Shown here: positions 16,024 through 25,256 of the stretch, in pieces
How the letters are laid out: each line of letters opens with the position of its first letter
How positions within the stretch are numbered: position 1 is the first letter of the stretch
DNA from: Treponema sp.
GTDB lineage: Bacteria > Spirochaetota > Spirochaetia > Treponematales > Treponemataceae
Direction: 5' to 3'
Assembly: GCA_017619795.1 (NCBI GenBank)
Contig: JAFZRP010000112.1
Span: 1 to 64,000 of the forward strand
Length of the DNA stretch: 64,000 bases
Program-made: the position numbers and the translations under genes
Notes under the pieces: generated by a model
The model's input: only the letters and a program-made list of their open reading frames with translations
The model's database searches: none
Told to the model about the DNA's origin: nothing

Positions 16024-17541
16024 CTAGTTATAATACCCAAAGAAATACATTTCTATATCATTCCAAGGAAACACTTTATCTAAGTTTTCTTTCTTTGTTT
16101 TATAGAAATGTTCATTTTCTTCATCTCCAAGCTTTGAATAACAGATCGCGATTCTGTCGTACGCAACAAGTAAACCTGGGCACGCAAATGAAGCCTTATG
16201 ATTTAAGAACTTCTCCCATGCTTCAATTGCTTTTTTATAATCTGATTTTTTGCTGCTGTAATCTGCTTTTTCGGAGAGAAAATAGGCAAGCCAGTATTGC
16301 GGCCATGGATCTGCGGGATTCATTTGAATTGCGTGTTCCATATTGTAAATTATATAACCGCAGGCTTTCTTCTGTGATTTTTTATAATCCAGATAGCCGT
16401 AAATATAATCTTCAAACCATTCGTACGAAAAAAGGTATTCAGCGTATTTTTCCCATTCTTCCAGTGAATAATCAGGAAGATTTTTACAGAAAGATGATGG
16501 TTCTTTTCCACTTAGAAAGACAGTTTCATTCAAATACTTCAGTGCAGCTTTAAGATTATCTTCTTCAAAGCTGAAAGGAAAATATTCGTCAAAACAATAT
16601 TTTAAGTATGATATTCCAAGAATAAAATAAGCCAGCTCGCGTGGTTTGTATGGAGAACTTTTCTCAATATCAAAATCAGCAACATATTTATAAAGTGCAC
16701 GTAAATTATAATCGGTTGTAATGTAAGGACAAACGATTCCATAAATGCGCTGATCTGTTGCACAAATATAATCATAATTCGATAAATCTTCTTTTGAAAT
16801 GTTCTTTGGCAGATTTGTTTCATTTAAGATTTTAAAATGAGGACCGTCTCCATAGTTTACTTTTGTATAATCATCATTTCTGACGTTATAAATATCAATT
16901 GAAGCATACTGCTCGCCATAATAATTATTCAAATAATATCCGGTCATGTACCAGAGGTTTTCTCCTCCATAAAAATGCAACGGATGTTTCATCCCATGTC
17001 CGTCGCCATAAAAAATGATTGCCTTTTCTTCCGGCTTTGCATTGTCCATAATCTGAATGATTGTTTTCTGTGCCTGTAAATCGCGGGCATTCAAAATATT
17101 AGTAGGAATACTTGGATCTTCCGGCCAGATAAATCCTTCTTCAGGGAAAATAACTTTTATAGGAGCTTCAGGATGAAGCTGATTCACTCTGGCAATTTCA
17201 ATTTCCATAAGATGATATTCATGCTTGCCTCCAAATGTACACCACGGCGGAACAATCAGCATATGGTAATTGTTATAATTTCCTTCTGGTAAAAAACCGT
17301 CACCTTCTTCTTCCAGGAAAATATATCGAACACCCGCTTCATAAAAACGTTCAATATTTTGAGTCATGTATAAAATTGGAAAAACAGTTGAATGATTTTC
17401 GCCAATGAAAACAATTTTCTTAGAATGCAGGCATTCCATAATCTGGTCATCAGCATTTTTTGCATTTTGAAGATTATAAGTAGTTTTGCAAGATGTAAGA
17501 AAGAGAAATGAAATTAAAAGAATGTAAAAGCTTTTTCTCAT
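16024..17541 (-). CDS. ChaN/EreA-like lipoprotein with TPR-like C-terminus
   Basis: A 505-residue predicted lipoprotein (lipobox FLTSC, Cys18). The N-terminal domain has the pattern of the ChaN/erythromycin-esterase-like fold: KIVFIGENHSTVFPI, YIFLEEEGDG and a late AIIFYGDGHGMKHP, with paired Glu and His at the positions that form the active or haem-binding site. From about residue 280 the protein is helical and rich in Tyr/Trp, with TPR-like units (YWLAYFLSEKADYSSKKSDY, later AYDRIAICYSKLGDEENEH). Function is unknown; it could bind or cleave a small molecule at the cell envelope. It lies 42 bases downstream of the serine hydrolase lipoprotein gene. Confidence 0.65.
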   Translation of the reverse strand: MRKSFYILLISFLFLTSCKTTYNLQNAKNADDQIMECLHSKKIVFIGENHSTVFPILYMTQNIERFYEAGVRYIFLEEEGDGFLPEGNYNNYHMLIVPPWCTFGGKHEYHLMEIEIARVNQLHPEAPIKVIFPEEGFIWPEDPSIPTNILNARDLQAQKTIIQIMDNAKPEEKAIIFYGDGHGMKHPLHFYGGENLWYMTGYYLNNYYGEQYASIDIYNVRNDDYTKVNYGDGPHFKILNETNLPKNISKEDLSNYDYICATDQRIYGIVCPYITTDYNLRALYKYVADFDIEKSSPYKPRELAYFILGISYLKYCFDEYFPFSFEEDNLKAALKYLNETVFLSGKEPSSFCKNLPDYSLEEWEKYAEYLFSYEWFEDYIYGYLDYKKSQKKACGYIIYNMEHAIQMNPADPWPQYWLAYFLSEKADYSSKKSDYKKAIEAWEKFLNHKASFACPGLLVAYDRIAICYSKLGDEENEHFYKTKKENLDKVFPWNDIEMYFFGYYN

Positions 17542-17583
17542 CTTAGGTTTTCCTGTTTTATTTTAGGTTAATGGAAACCCATT

Positions 17584-18699
17584 TTACCTGCTTGCCAATA
17601 TCTTTGGTCCAACAATTGTTGCCGGGATTTTATAGGATGGCTCTAGATTTGAAAGGACAATTGCAGCCTTTTGATTTTTTACATCAAAACCCAGATAGCA
17701 GTTGTAGTTATTGGTTCCGCCGTTATGCCAGAAGCAGGTGTTTTTCTCATCAAAAAGCCAGGCATAACAAATCTTATTCATTCCTATTTCGAACTTTTCA
17801 AGAGACTTGTTTCCATTCTTTATTTCTGAAAGTATTTTATGACAGTCACTAAAGATTCCATTTTCATTAAGCTGATGGTCTGCATATATAATCATATCTT
17901 CAATTGTTGAATAGAAGCCGCCTGCGCTTAAATATGCATCATCCTTTTTCCAATCCATAAACCTTTTATCACGCGGATAAGGAAATGAATCTGACCCTGC
18001 CATAAAGGTGTGTGTCATTCCAAGGTCATTGTGAACAAAATCATTTGCCAAAGTAGTGTATGATGTTTTATAAACTGATTCCAGAATAAGTCCTAAGGTA
18101 GCGTATCCGAAGTTTGAATAAACAAAGCTGCGGGATTTCTTTCTGTGGATTTTTGGCAGTCTGTTCAGCATCTGTTCTTTTGTGATTCCATAAAAGCTGT
18201 TGCGTTTTGCAAAATAATTTTCTCTCATTCCTTTTTCAAAATAAAATGATTTGTAACCGGAAGAGTGAGTAAGAAGCTCTTGTATAGTTGGATATTGCTC
18301 AGGAGTTTTTGCCGGTAAATCTAAAAAGCGGTCGATTCTATCATTAAGGTTGAGATACCCTTCTTTTTGTGCTTTACAGATTAACGATGCCGTTATTGTT
18401 TTTGTAAGCGAACCGATTTCATAAACATAATTCTGATTATCTTCAGTTTTAAGTTGCTGTCCGTTTTTCCCGTAAACTTTAATTTCCCAGTTTCCATTGT
18501 TGTATTCTGCAAGCGTGATCATGCCGTCGTCTTTATCTTTTAATGTATAACTTAAGGTATCGTCTACAGAAAGCTTTTTAATTTTTTCAGCAGGAGAAGA
18601 AGCACAGGAGAATAAAATTATTGAAATAATGATAACGGCAAAAACAATAGATAGTGATTTTATAATTACCGAACAGGAACCTGTAAATTGAATATGCAT
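17584..18699 (-). CDS. Lipoprotein serine hydrolase (beta-lactamase-like)
   Basis: A 371-residue class C beta-lactamase-family hydrolase. The motifs are well kept: S-x-x-K in IGSLTKTITASL, Y-S-N in SFVYSNFGYATLG, and the third motif as FWHNGGTNNYN. A long N-terminal hydrophobic stretch ends in a lipobox-like LFSC (Cys32). It is a soluble-domain counterpart of the protein at 6225-7487, which has an inserted membrane block. Likely a peptidoglycan- or peptide-directed esterase or carboxypeptidase. GAAGGA lies five bases before the ATG. Confidence 0.85.
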   Translation of the reverse strand: MHIQFTGSCSVIIKSLSIVFAVIIISIILFSCASSPAEKIKKLSVDDTLSYTLKDKDDGMITLAEYNNGNWEIKVYGKNGQQLKTEDNQNYVYEIGSLTKTITASLICKAQKEGYLNLNDRIDRFLDLPAKTPEQYPTIQELLTHSSGYKSFYFEKGMRENYFAKRNSFYGITKEQMLNRLPKIHRKKSRSFVYSNFGYATLGLILESVYKTSYTTLANDFVHNDLGMTHTFMAGSDSFPYPRDKRFMDWKKDDAYLSAGGFYSTIEDMIIYADHQLNENGIFSDCHKILSEIKNGNKSLEKFEIGMNKICYAWLFDEKNTCFWHNGGTNNYNCYLGFDVKNQKAAIVLSNLEPSYKIPATIVGPKILASR

Positions 18700-18728
18700 T
18701 TTTTCCTTCGTAAATATTCCAATTATTA

Positions 18729-20888
18729 TTATGCTCCCATATTTGTAAGTGGTGGTATATAATTATCCTGCAATTCTTCTATATAATCTTTTGAGTTATT
18801 GCGTTTAAGGACAATAAATGTAATGTCATCATTTGAAGGATTATTATTTGTAAACTCTAATAAAGCTTCTTTGATTTTGTTTCTTATATTTACAGCACTT
18901 TCAAAAGCATAACTTTTTAATATTTCTTTAAGGCGTTCTTTTCCAAACTCTTCGTGTTGAGCATTGCAGGCATCGGTAAGTCCATCAGTAAAGCACAAGA
19001 TAATATCATCCGGAGCCATTCTAAAGCTTACAGGCGGGAACGATACCGGCAAATCATTTAGACCAATCATACCATACTGCTCTCTTGGATCCTCATATTG
19101 GATTTCCACAATTTCCTTTGTATCTGCCTTGTAAAGGTAAGGATGAGGATGACCCGCATTTGCAACTTCAACGCTGCACGTATCCTTTTTGTTAAAGCTG
19201 CTGAATCGGAAAAGCAAACCGGTAATGTAATTTTCTACATTAACCTTTTCCTGTATGTAAGTCTTGTTTATGTTTTCAAGAACCTGCGAGATTGGTTCAG
19301 ACTGCGTAATTCCGTTTAAGAAGTGCTGCGAAATAATTCCCTTTGCAAGAATCGTCATCAAGCCGGATGGAATACCGTGACCGGAAACATCGAATATACC
19401 AATTCCATCAAGATTTTCGCCGGAATAGTAATAATCATACAAGTCACCGGAAACTTCATTTACAAGCGGAGTATAGCTTATTGCAAGCTCCCAGCCCCTG
19501 AAGGTACGCTTCTTAGGTGGAAGGAAGTTTTTCTGTACGTTAGAAACGGCATGAAGACCTTCTGTAAGAATAAGGTTCTTTTCAGAAATCTCTTTTGTAC
19601 GCTCTGCAACCTGTTTTTCAAGATGTGTATTAAAATCTGTAAGCTGATTGGAAAGCTTTATGTTGTTGATATAGATATCGTTGAACTGTTTTACAAGGAA
19701 AGACATAAAGGTAATGACTGTCAGCTGCCAGCCGTAAAGAGTAAAATACGGCAAATCTCTGTAAACAAATCCGCATCTGAGAATAAAATCAACTGGAATA
19801 CAGAATAGAACTGGCGAGAATCCTTTTAAAAGCTTCTTGGCATTTGCTCTTGTTTCTTTGTGTTTAAGGTGATCTATAAGCTTTGGTATAGTAAAGTAAA
19901 ACTGACAAAAGCTGAGTATTATAGATGGTATTACTAAATACGACAGAGTTTTATAGGATGGTGCAGTCAATGTCGGTATGGCGGCGAGAGCAAGAATTGA
20001 AGTTCGTATAATCATCGTCTTACCGGATTGATGAATGTGAAGAAAGCTTAATATAAAACCGTTTGCAAAATATATTGTAAGGTATGCACCGAAGAAAAAG
20101 CCGAATTTTAAGAACGTCAAATAAGAAAGTACTGAAGATGTAAGGAACGGAATATCTGCTGCAAAGAAAATTAGCAAGAAGCTTATTGTATAAAGATTTA
20201 AAAGTGCAAAAACAATATGCTCCTGATGGCGGTGTACTTTCTTCAAGCCGATGAACATCAGCAAATAAATAATAAAGGCAACAAACATTGCTCCCGTAAA
20301 AATAAGAATTATTTTTGAAGAGAAGAAAGTTATAATTGTTGAATGAAACTGTGCATAGTTTGCTTCAGAAATATACAGGTTTTTGGAAATTGAGCCGCTT
20401 CCACCAGTCCAGATTTTAAGGTAGATTGTGTTTTCGCCATAAATATTAAGCAGACCCTGCGGAAGAAGATAATAGTTTGAAACATAACCTGGTGAAAATT
20501 CGTTTGGAGGAAAAGAACCGTATGAGCCCAAAAGATTCCCGTTCAGATAACATTCCGAACAGGTTTTTAAGTAGGGGATATTGAGGCCTAAATCTGTGTT
20601 TTTAAGACTATTAGGAACAACGAAAGTAGCCTTAATCCAAAGATATGTATTTTCCGTTACGAATTTTGAAAGCTTGTCAAAATCTTTAGGTTCAAGCTTT
20701 GTAAAAACGGTCCTTTGTCCATTATCAATAAACTTAATTGAAGCAATGGTTGTACTGCGGTCTGCAGCATAATAAGAAAGGCTGTCTGTTAAATACATTT
20801 TTTCTGGAGTCTTTTTCCCGTTACAAGAGATAAGAGACAGGGTGATGAAAATTAGAAAAAAAGACAGCAGACTAAGCCTTTTTCGCAT
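18729..20888 (-). CDS. 7TM sensor lipoprotein with SpoIIE-type PP2C phosphatase domain
   Basis: A 719-residue signalling protein. A lipobox (SLISC, Cys22) is followed by a jelly-roll-like extracytoplasmic domain (residues about 30-185), seven hydrophobic helices of the 7TMR-DISM type (about 190-410), a coiled coil (HLEKQVAERTKEISEKN) and a SpoIIE/RsbU-type PP2C domain (about 455-700). Metal-binding Asp are in SGDLYDYYY and IFDVSGHGIPSG; LCFTDGLTDACN follows. Such proteins usually dephosphorylate an anti-sigma-factor antagonist in a partner switch, but no STAS or RsbW partner is adjacent. The gene is monocistronic with its own -35/-10 and a predicted leaderless start. Confidence 0.88.
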   Translation of the reverse strand: MRKRLSLLSFFLIFITLSLISCNGKKTPEKMYLTDSLSYYAADRSTTIASIKFIDNGQRTVFTKLEPKDFDKLSKFVTENTYLWIKATFVVPNSLKNTDLGLNIPYLKTCSECYLNGNLLGSYGSFPPNEFSPGYVSNYYLLPQGLLNIYGENTIYLKIWTGGSGSISKNLYISEANYAQFHSTIITFFSSKIILIFTGAMFVAFIIYLLMFIGLKKVHRHQEHIVFALLNLYTISFLLIFFAADIPFLTSSVLSYLTFLKFGFFFGAYLTIYFANGFILSFLHIHQSGKTMIIRTSILALAAIPTLTAPSYKTLSYLVIPSIILSFCQFYFTIPKLIDHLKHKETRANAKKLLKGFSPVLFCIPVDFILRCGFVYRDLPYFTLYGWQLTVITFMSFLVKQFNDIYINNIKLSNQLTDFNTHLEKQVAERTKEISEKNLILTEGLHAVSNVQKNFLPPKKRTFRGWELAISYTPLVNEVSGDLYDYYYSGENLDGIGIFDVSGHGIPSGLMTILAKGIISQHFLNGITQSEPISQVLENINKTYIQEKVNVENYITGLLFRFSSFNKKDTCSVEVANAGHPHPYLYKADTKEIVEIQYEDPREQYGMIGLNDLPVSFPPVSFRMAPDDIILCFTDGLTDACNAQHEEFGKERLKEILKSYAFESAVNIRNKIKEALLEFTNNNPSNDDITFIVLKRNNSKDYIEELQDNYIPPLTNMGA

Positions 20889-20894
20889 ACCTAT

Positions 20895-20923
20895 ATTATA
20901 TATAGGAAATAGTTAAAACTCAA
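20895..20923 (-). promoter_or_regulatory. Promoter of the 7TM-SpoIIE gene
   Basis: On the minus strand TTGAGT (complement of 20918-20923), a 17-base spacer and TATAAT (complement of 20895-20900). Seven bases downstream is the A of the ATG at 20888. Confidence 0.7.
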
Positions 20924-20956
20924 TAACATGTTATTAAATCACTTGTTATCACAATG

Positions 20957-23086
20957 CTAGAAGCGTTCAGCCTTTTTATTGCTCTTTTTGTATAAAGCGG
21001 CGTTTCCAGAACGGTTTGTCTGGGTGTGAACGTTTGGTCTGTTTCCCTTTGGACGTCCTTCCGAAGCTTCTGATTTTCTCTTTTTAGAACCATCTTTTTT
21101 GAAAGGTTCTTTTCTTTTTTTATCCTCAAAGCGTGATTTTGAACGCTCCAGTTCTTTTTCCATAAGTTTTTCGGTATTTCGTGAACCACTCTTCCTTGAA
21201 CCGCGGCCTTCTTCTTTTACATCAAAATGCATATGCGGCAGCTTGCGGTTGCTCTTAGAAAGCTCAATTGCCTTTTTAGCCGAAGCAACTGGAAGACTAA
21301 CAAGAGAGAACTGCTGGGAAATATCAATATCATCAACCATTCTGCCAGGAATATGAAGCAAATTGCTGAAGAACTCTGCAATTTCGCGGGCACGGTAGCC
21401 GTCTTTTTTTCCAAGAGAAACAAAGACTCTGAGCTGGTCGCCCTTTGGCCCAAAATCTTTTGAGGAAATCTTTCCGTAATGCTTTGAGCTCAACTTTTCG
21501 CCATACATTAAAGAAAGCACTCCAGCCAGAACGTCTTCCGCATTCTGATTTTCGCAAAGCTCGTGTGCCAGCTGAGTGTATTTTCCAGGAACCTCGCGGA
21601 GAATCTGGAGAGACTGAGTTTCTACCTGAGTTTCGGCAGGAACCTCGGCTTGAGCTTCATCTGAAACAGATACCTCAGTTGGTGCTGTCTCTGCAACTGT
21701 TTTCTGAGCTTCATCTTGTGCTGCAGTTTCAGCCTGTTCGTTTGTAGTAAGCTGCTCCTCATCATCAACAGCTAGAACCTGTTCCTCATCATTATCAGCC
21801 AGTACCTGTTCCTTTGTCTCAAAAAGCTTTTCCTTTAATTCTGCAATTACGCGCTTTTCTTTAATTTCAAGAACGTCGTGGATAGAAGGAATTGCTTCTT
21901 CCTTGAGTTCACTTTTTGTAGCGCGCGAAACGTTTTTAGCAAAAAAGCCGAGCTTACGTTTTTCTTCTGGGCGAACAAAAGTAACTGCAATTCCTGTAGT
22001 TCCGGCACGACCTGTTCGACCAATTCGGTGAACATAAGTTGCAGTGTCGAATGGAAGAGAGTAGTTTACAACGTGAGACAAGCCTGAAATATCAATACCG
22101 CGGGCTGCAACATCGGTGGCAACCAGAATGCGGGTTTTCTTCATTCGGAAGCGTTCCAGAACCTTTTCGCGCTGGTTCTGCATAATATCGCCGTGAAGGG
22201 CAGCGGCTTCATAACCGCGAAGATCGAGCTGCTTTGTAACATTATCAGCATCCATCTTTGTCATAGTGAAGACGAGACCATAAAAATCAGGAGACATGTC
22301 TATAAGACGAACAAGAGCTTCAATCTTTTCGCTTTCCTTTACCATCCAGTATTTCTGGTCAATAAGAAGCGCTTCGTCAATTACTTTTTCTTCCTCAATG
22401 ATTTCGTACTCGCCCATAAAGTCAGCGGCAATTTTGAGGATAGGAGCCGGCATTGTTGCACTGAAAAGAAGGATTCTGCTGTCCGGATTTGCCTGTTTGA
22501 AAATGTTTTCAATATCCTCAATAAAGCCCATGTCGAGCATTTCGTCGCCTTCATCAAGAATAAAATATTTTATCTTGCTGATGTCGAGCGTTCCTTTTTC
22601 CAGGTGATCCTGAACACGGCCAGGAGTACCGACAACAATTTCGCAGCCGCGTTTAAGGTCGCGGATTTGTGTTGTATAGGAAGCACCACCGTAAAGAACT
22701 GTAGTTCTTGGAATATTGTTTGTTGAAAATGACTGCATCTCAGCGCAGGTCTGCATTGCAAGCTCGCGTGTTGGTTCAAGAATGAGAGCCTGAACATAAT
22801 CACTTTTTTCGCGGATGTCCTGAATAATTGGAAGACCAAAGGCGGCTGTTTTTCCAGTACCAGTTCTAGCACGGGCAATCATATTGCTGTCGCCGTTCAA
22901 AAGTCGTGGAATTGCCAGAATCTGAATAGGGGAAGGAGTAACAAAACCTTTTCGCTTTACAGCATTCAATGCGTATTCATCAAGTCCTAAATCTTCGAAA
23001 GTTACTGTGTCTGATGATGTGTCTAATAATGAATCTGTGGTATCTTCTGCCACAGTCTCCTGAGAAATTATTGTATCTGTATCCAT
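20957..23086 (-). CDS. DEAD-box-family RNA helicase with DbpA-type C-terminal domain (motif II = DEGD)
   Basis: About 709 residues. Helicase motifs appear in order: Q motif GFVTPSPIQ, motif I ARARTGTGKT, PTREL, TPGR, motif II DEGD (in FILDEGDEMLDMGF), SAT, and in domain 2 VATDVAARGID and HRIGRTGRAG. An acidic Glu/Gln-rich linker follows, then a DbpA-like RNA-binding domain (VFVSLGKKDGYRAREIAEFF) and a highly basic Arg/Lys tail. Likely roles are ribosome assembly or cold-stress RNA unwinding. I use the ATG at 23086, preceded by AGAGG, rather than a TTG ten codons upstream. The third residue of motif II is Gly instead of Ala. Confidence 0.92.
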   Translation of the reverse strand: MDTDTIISQETVAEDTTDSLLDTSSDTVTFEDLGLDEYALNAVKRKGFVTPSPIQILAIPRLLNGDSNMIARARTGTGKTAAFGLPIIQDIREKSDYVQALILEPTRELAMQTCAEMQSFSTNNIPRTTVLYGGASYTTQIRDLKRGCEIVVGTPGRVQDHLEKGTLDISKIKYFILDEGDEMLDMGFIEDIENIFKQANPDSRILLFSATMPAPILKIAADFMGEYEIIEEEKVIDEALLIDQKYWMVKESEKIEALVRLIDMSPDFYGLVFTMTKMDADNVTKQLDLRGYEAAALHGDIMQNQREKVLERFRMKKTRILVATDVAARGIDISGLSHVVNYSLPFDTATYVHRIGRTGRAGTTGIAVTFVRPEEKRKLGFFAKNVSRATKSELKEEAIPSIHDVLEIKEKRVIAELKEKLFETKEQVLADNDEEQVLAVDDEEQLTTNEQAETAAQDEAQKTVAETAPTEVSVSDEAQAEVPAETQVETQSLQILREVPGKYTQLAHELCENQNAEDVLAGVLSLMYGEKLSSKHYGKISSKDFGPKGDQLRVFVSLGKKDGYRAREIAEFFSNLLHIPGRMVDDIDISQQFSLVSLPVASAKKAIELSKSNRKLPHMHFDVKEEGRGSRKSGSRNTEKLMEKELERSKSRFEDKKRKEPFKKDGSKKRKSEASEGRPKGNRPNVHTQTNRSGNAALYKKSNKKAERF

Positions 23087-23338
23087 AAAACCTCTGCATC
23101 CATTTATTGAAAGCAAAGTTTAAAAGATACCTTTGAAAACTTATTTCCACGAGCCAGCTCTTCCGGCTCTTCCCGAATAAACTGTAGCTTTCCTAAAATG
23201 AATGAATATTATAAATGAGTCTTAAATATATAGGAAAAGTGCGAAAAGTGCAAGAATATGATGTAAAAACGTTGAATATTTCGCAAATCGTGAACTTTAC
23301 AGATATTATTGATATTCCTCTATAAGATTATACATAAT
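23087..23338. other. Divergent intergenic region between helicase gene and carD
   Basis: About 250 bases without a gene. It contains a small hairpin (GAGCC...GGCTC near 23151-23167) that would lie in the 5' leader of the helicase mRNA, followed by AT-rich sequence. Helicase mRNAs of this kind often have regulatory leaders, but I see no conserved cold-shock box. Confidence 0.35.
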
Positions 23339-23367
23339 TTGAATTTTTATATTTTTTGTGATATAAT
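23339..23367 (+). promoter_or_regulatory. Promoter of carD
   Basis: TTGAAT (23339-23344), a 17-base spacer and a perfect TATAAT (23362-23367). The start codon at 23376 lies nine bases after the -10, so the transcript should begin on or just before the ATG. Confidence 0.78.
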
Positions 23368-23375
23368 GTACTTAT

Positions 23376-24041
23376 ATGGAAACAAAGTTTAGTATTGACC
23401 AGAAGGTCGTTTATCCTAGTCAGGGTGTTGGAAAAGTAATTGACATTTTTGAGAAGAAGTTTAAGGACGAGCTTTTACTTTATTATAAGATTTATATCGA
23501 TTCCTCTGACATGGTTGTTATGGTGCCTGTAAGCAAGGCAGACGAGCTTGGAATCAGGCAGATTGTTTCTGCAAAAGAAGCTGAAGAAGCTTTGAATCTG
23601 CTTTCAGAAGAGTTTGAACCTATTACTTCGGACTGGAAACTCCGCTATCAGATGAACCTTGATTTACTTAAGAAGGGCACTGTAAAGGATATTGCTGCAA
23701 TTGTAAGATGTCTCTATAACAGAAGCAAGGTAAAAGAGCTCCCTATTCTTGAGCGTAAGCTTTATGATTCAGCAAAGCGTCTTCTTGAAGATGAGATTTC
23801 TTTTGCTCTCGGTAAATCTCCAAAGGAAATTGAGGCTGCTATTCATACTAAGCTTGAGCCATTTGGTGCTACTCAGCGACCTAAGCATATCGTTTCGTTA
23901 GATGATGACGAAGATGATGATTTAATGAATGATGTAAATGACAAATCAAGAGATTCTGATGATGACTTGGATGATTCCGATACTGTGAGCACGGATGAAC
24001 TTGAGGCGGAAGAAGAAGATTTTGATGATGATGAATTCTAA
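23376..24041 (+). CDS. CarD-family transcriptional regulator
   Basis: A 221-residue RNA-polymerase-binding regulator. The N-terminal ~60 residues are the CarD/TRCF-type RNAP-interacting domain (KVVYPSQGVGKVIDI, YKIYIDSSDMVVMVPVSKAD). The central region is the helical CarD DNA-binding part. The C-terminus is an unusually long acidic tail of Asp/Glu (DDDEDDDLMNDVND onward), absent from short CarD proteins. CarD proteins stabilise open complexes at rRNA and other promoters. It is followed by ispD, overlapping by 17 bases, so it leads a carD-ispD-ispF operon. The start has a consensus promoter but no Shine-Dalgarno. Confidence 0.9.
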   Translation: METKFSIDQKVVYPSQGVGKVIDIFEKKFKDELLLYYKIYIDSSDMVVMVPVSKADELGIRQIVSAKEAEEALNLLSEEFEPITSDWKLRYQMNLDLLKKGTVKDIAAIVRCLYNRSKVKELPILERKLYDSAKRLLEDEISFALGKSPKEIEAAIHTKLEPFGATQRPKHIVSLDDDEDDDLMNDVNDKSRDSDDDLDDSDTVSTDELEAEEEDFDDDEF

Positions 24042-24756
24042 AAACGTTGCAATAATTATTACTGCCGCTGGAAATTCAACAAGAATGGGTGGCAGTGTAA
24101 AAAAAGAATATATGCCGCTTGGTAATGGTACCGTCCTTTCTAAAGGTGTAGCTGCTTTTGTATGCGCTTCTCAGCATCCTAAATTAGGTTTTAATCTTTC
24201 ACATCTTGTAATAACTGTTCCTGAAGATGGATCAATGGGAGCTGTTGAAGCAGTTTCTGCATTTTTCTCCTTCCAGGGCGACATTCAGGAAAAGGTTCAC
24301 TATGTAAAGGGAAGTGAAACCCGTCAGCATTCAGTTTATAATGCAATGACTTTCTTAAAGGATAGTGAAGTAAAACCTGATATTGTTCTTATTCACGATG
24401 GTGCCCGACCTTTTGTTTCATCACGAATTATTTTTGATGTAATAAGTGCTGCTGAACAGGACGGAGCCGGTGTACCAGGTATTCCTGTTGTAGATACTAT
24501 CAAAGAGATTAGTCCTATGGGTGTTGTAGCCAGACATATTCCACGTAAATCGCTGGTTGCTGTTCAGACTCCACAGGGCTTTGATTTTTCGCGTCTTCTT
24601 TATGCTCATATGCAGGCTATCACAGATGGCAAAGAATACACCGATGATTCAGAGATTTTTGGTGAATACTGCGGTATTGTAAAGATTGTTCCAGGTGATG
24701 TAAAAAACATTAAAATTACATACCCAGGCGATTTAGAGCGCGGAATGAATCTTTAA
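24025..24756 (+). CDS. ispD: 2-C-methyl-D-erythritol 4-phosphate cytidylyltransferase (IspD)
   Basis: About 243 residues. It transfers CMP from CTP to methylerythritol phosphate, the third step of the MEP isoprenoid pathway. The nucleotide-binding loop AAGNSTRMGGSVKKEY and the signature VLIHDGARPFVSSRII are both clear, as is the late DDSEIFGEYCG. Three ATG codons follow each other at 24025, 24028 and 24031; I take the first, which keeps AGAAGAAG upstream within the end of carD. The coding overlap with carD suggests coupled translation. ispF follows 26 bases downstream. Confidence 0.93.
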   Translation: MMMNSKNVAIIITAAGNSTRMGGSVKKEYMPLGNGTVLSKGVAAFVCASQHPKLGFNLSHLVITVPEDGSMGAVEAVSAFFSFQGDIQEKVHYVKGSETRQHSVYNAMTFLKDSEVKPDIVLIHDGARPFVSSRIIFDVISAAEQDGAGVPGIPVVDTIKEISPMGVVARHIPRKSLVAVQTPQGFDFSRLLYAHMQAITDGKEYTDDSEIFGEYCGIVKIVPGDVKNIKITYPGDLERGMNL

Positions 24757-24782
24757 TTGTAAAATAAGTCCGAGGTGTTTTA

Positions 24783-25256
24783 ATGATTCGGGTTGGAATT
24801 GGCTACGATTTGCACAGACTTGTTTCCGGACGCAAGCTCCTTTTAGGTGGTGTAGAGCTTCCTTTTGAAAAAGGTGAAGATGGTCATTCCGATGGTGATG
24901 TTCTTTTTCATGCAATTACAGATGCAGTTTTAGGTGCCGCCGGTCTTGGCGACATAGGCTCTTTTTTCCCTCCTGAAGATCCACAATGGTTGGATGCAGA
25001 TTCAGCTGAATTATTAAGGTTTGTAATGCAAAAGGTTTATGCCTGCGGCTGGAAAGTTGAAAATATTGATTGTGTTATTAAGCTTGAAAAACCAAAGTTT
25101 ATTCCATACCGCCAGCAGGTAATTGATTCAATATCTGATGTTCTCAACATACCTGCTGCCTGTGTATTCGTAAAAGCCAAAACCGGCGAAAAACTCCCCC
25201 CAATAGGCACCAGCGAAGCCGTTGAAGCCTATGTAGTTTGTTTACTAAGTAGATAA
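24783..25256 (+). CDS. ispF: 2-C-methyl-D-erythritol 2,4-cyclodiphosphate synthase (IspF)
   Basis: A 157-residue trimeric zinc enzyme of the MEP pathway, cyclising the CDP-ME phosphate. The zinc ligands and signature are visible: GIGYDLHRL at the N-terminus, HSDGDVLFHAITDAVLGAAG, and AKTGEKLPPIGTSEAVEAY near the end. Length is exactly that of the family. GAGGTG lies eight bases before the ATG. Together with ispD, and led by carD, it makes an isoprenoid-precursor operon. Its stop codon directly abuts the stop codon of the convergent coiled-coil gene, with no intergenic bases. Confidence 0.95.
   Translation: MIRVGIGYDLHRLVSGRKLLLGGVELPFEKGEDGHSDGDVLFHAITDAVLGAAGLGDIGSFFPPEDPQWLDADSAELLRFVMQKVYACGWKVENIDCVIKLEKPKFIPYRQQVIDSISDVLNIPAACVFVKAKTGEKLPPIGTSEAVEAYVVCLLSR

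Noticed and set aside
21099-22878. Several open frames opposite or out of frame with the helicase gene
   Set aside because: The helicase frame has all family motifs in order; the others have low-complexity composition and no signals.
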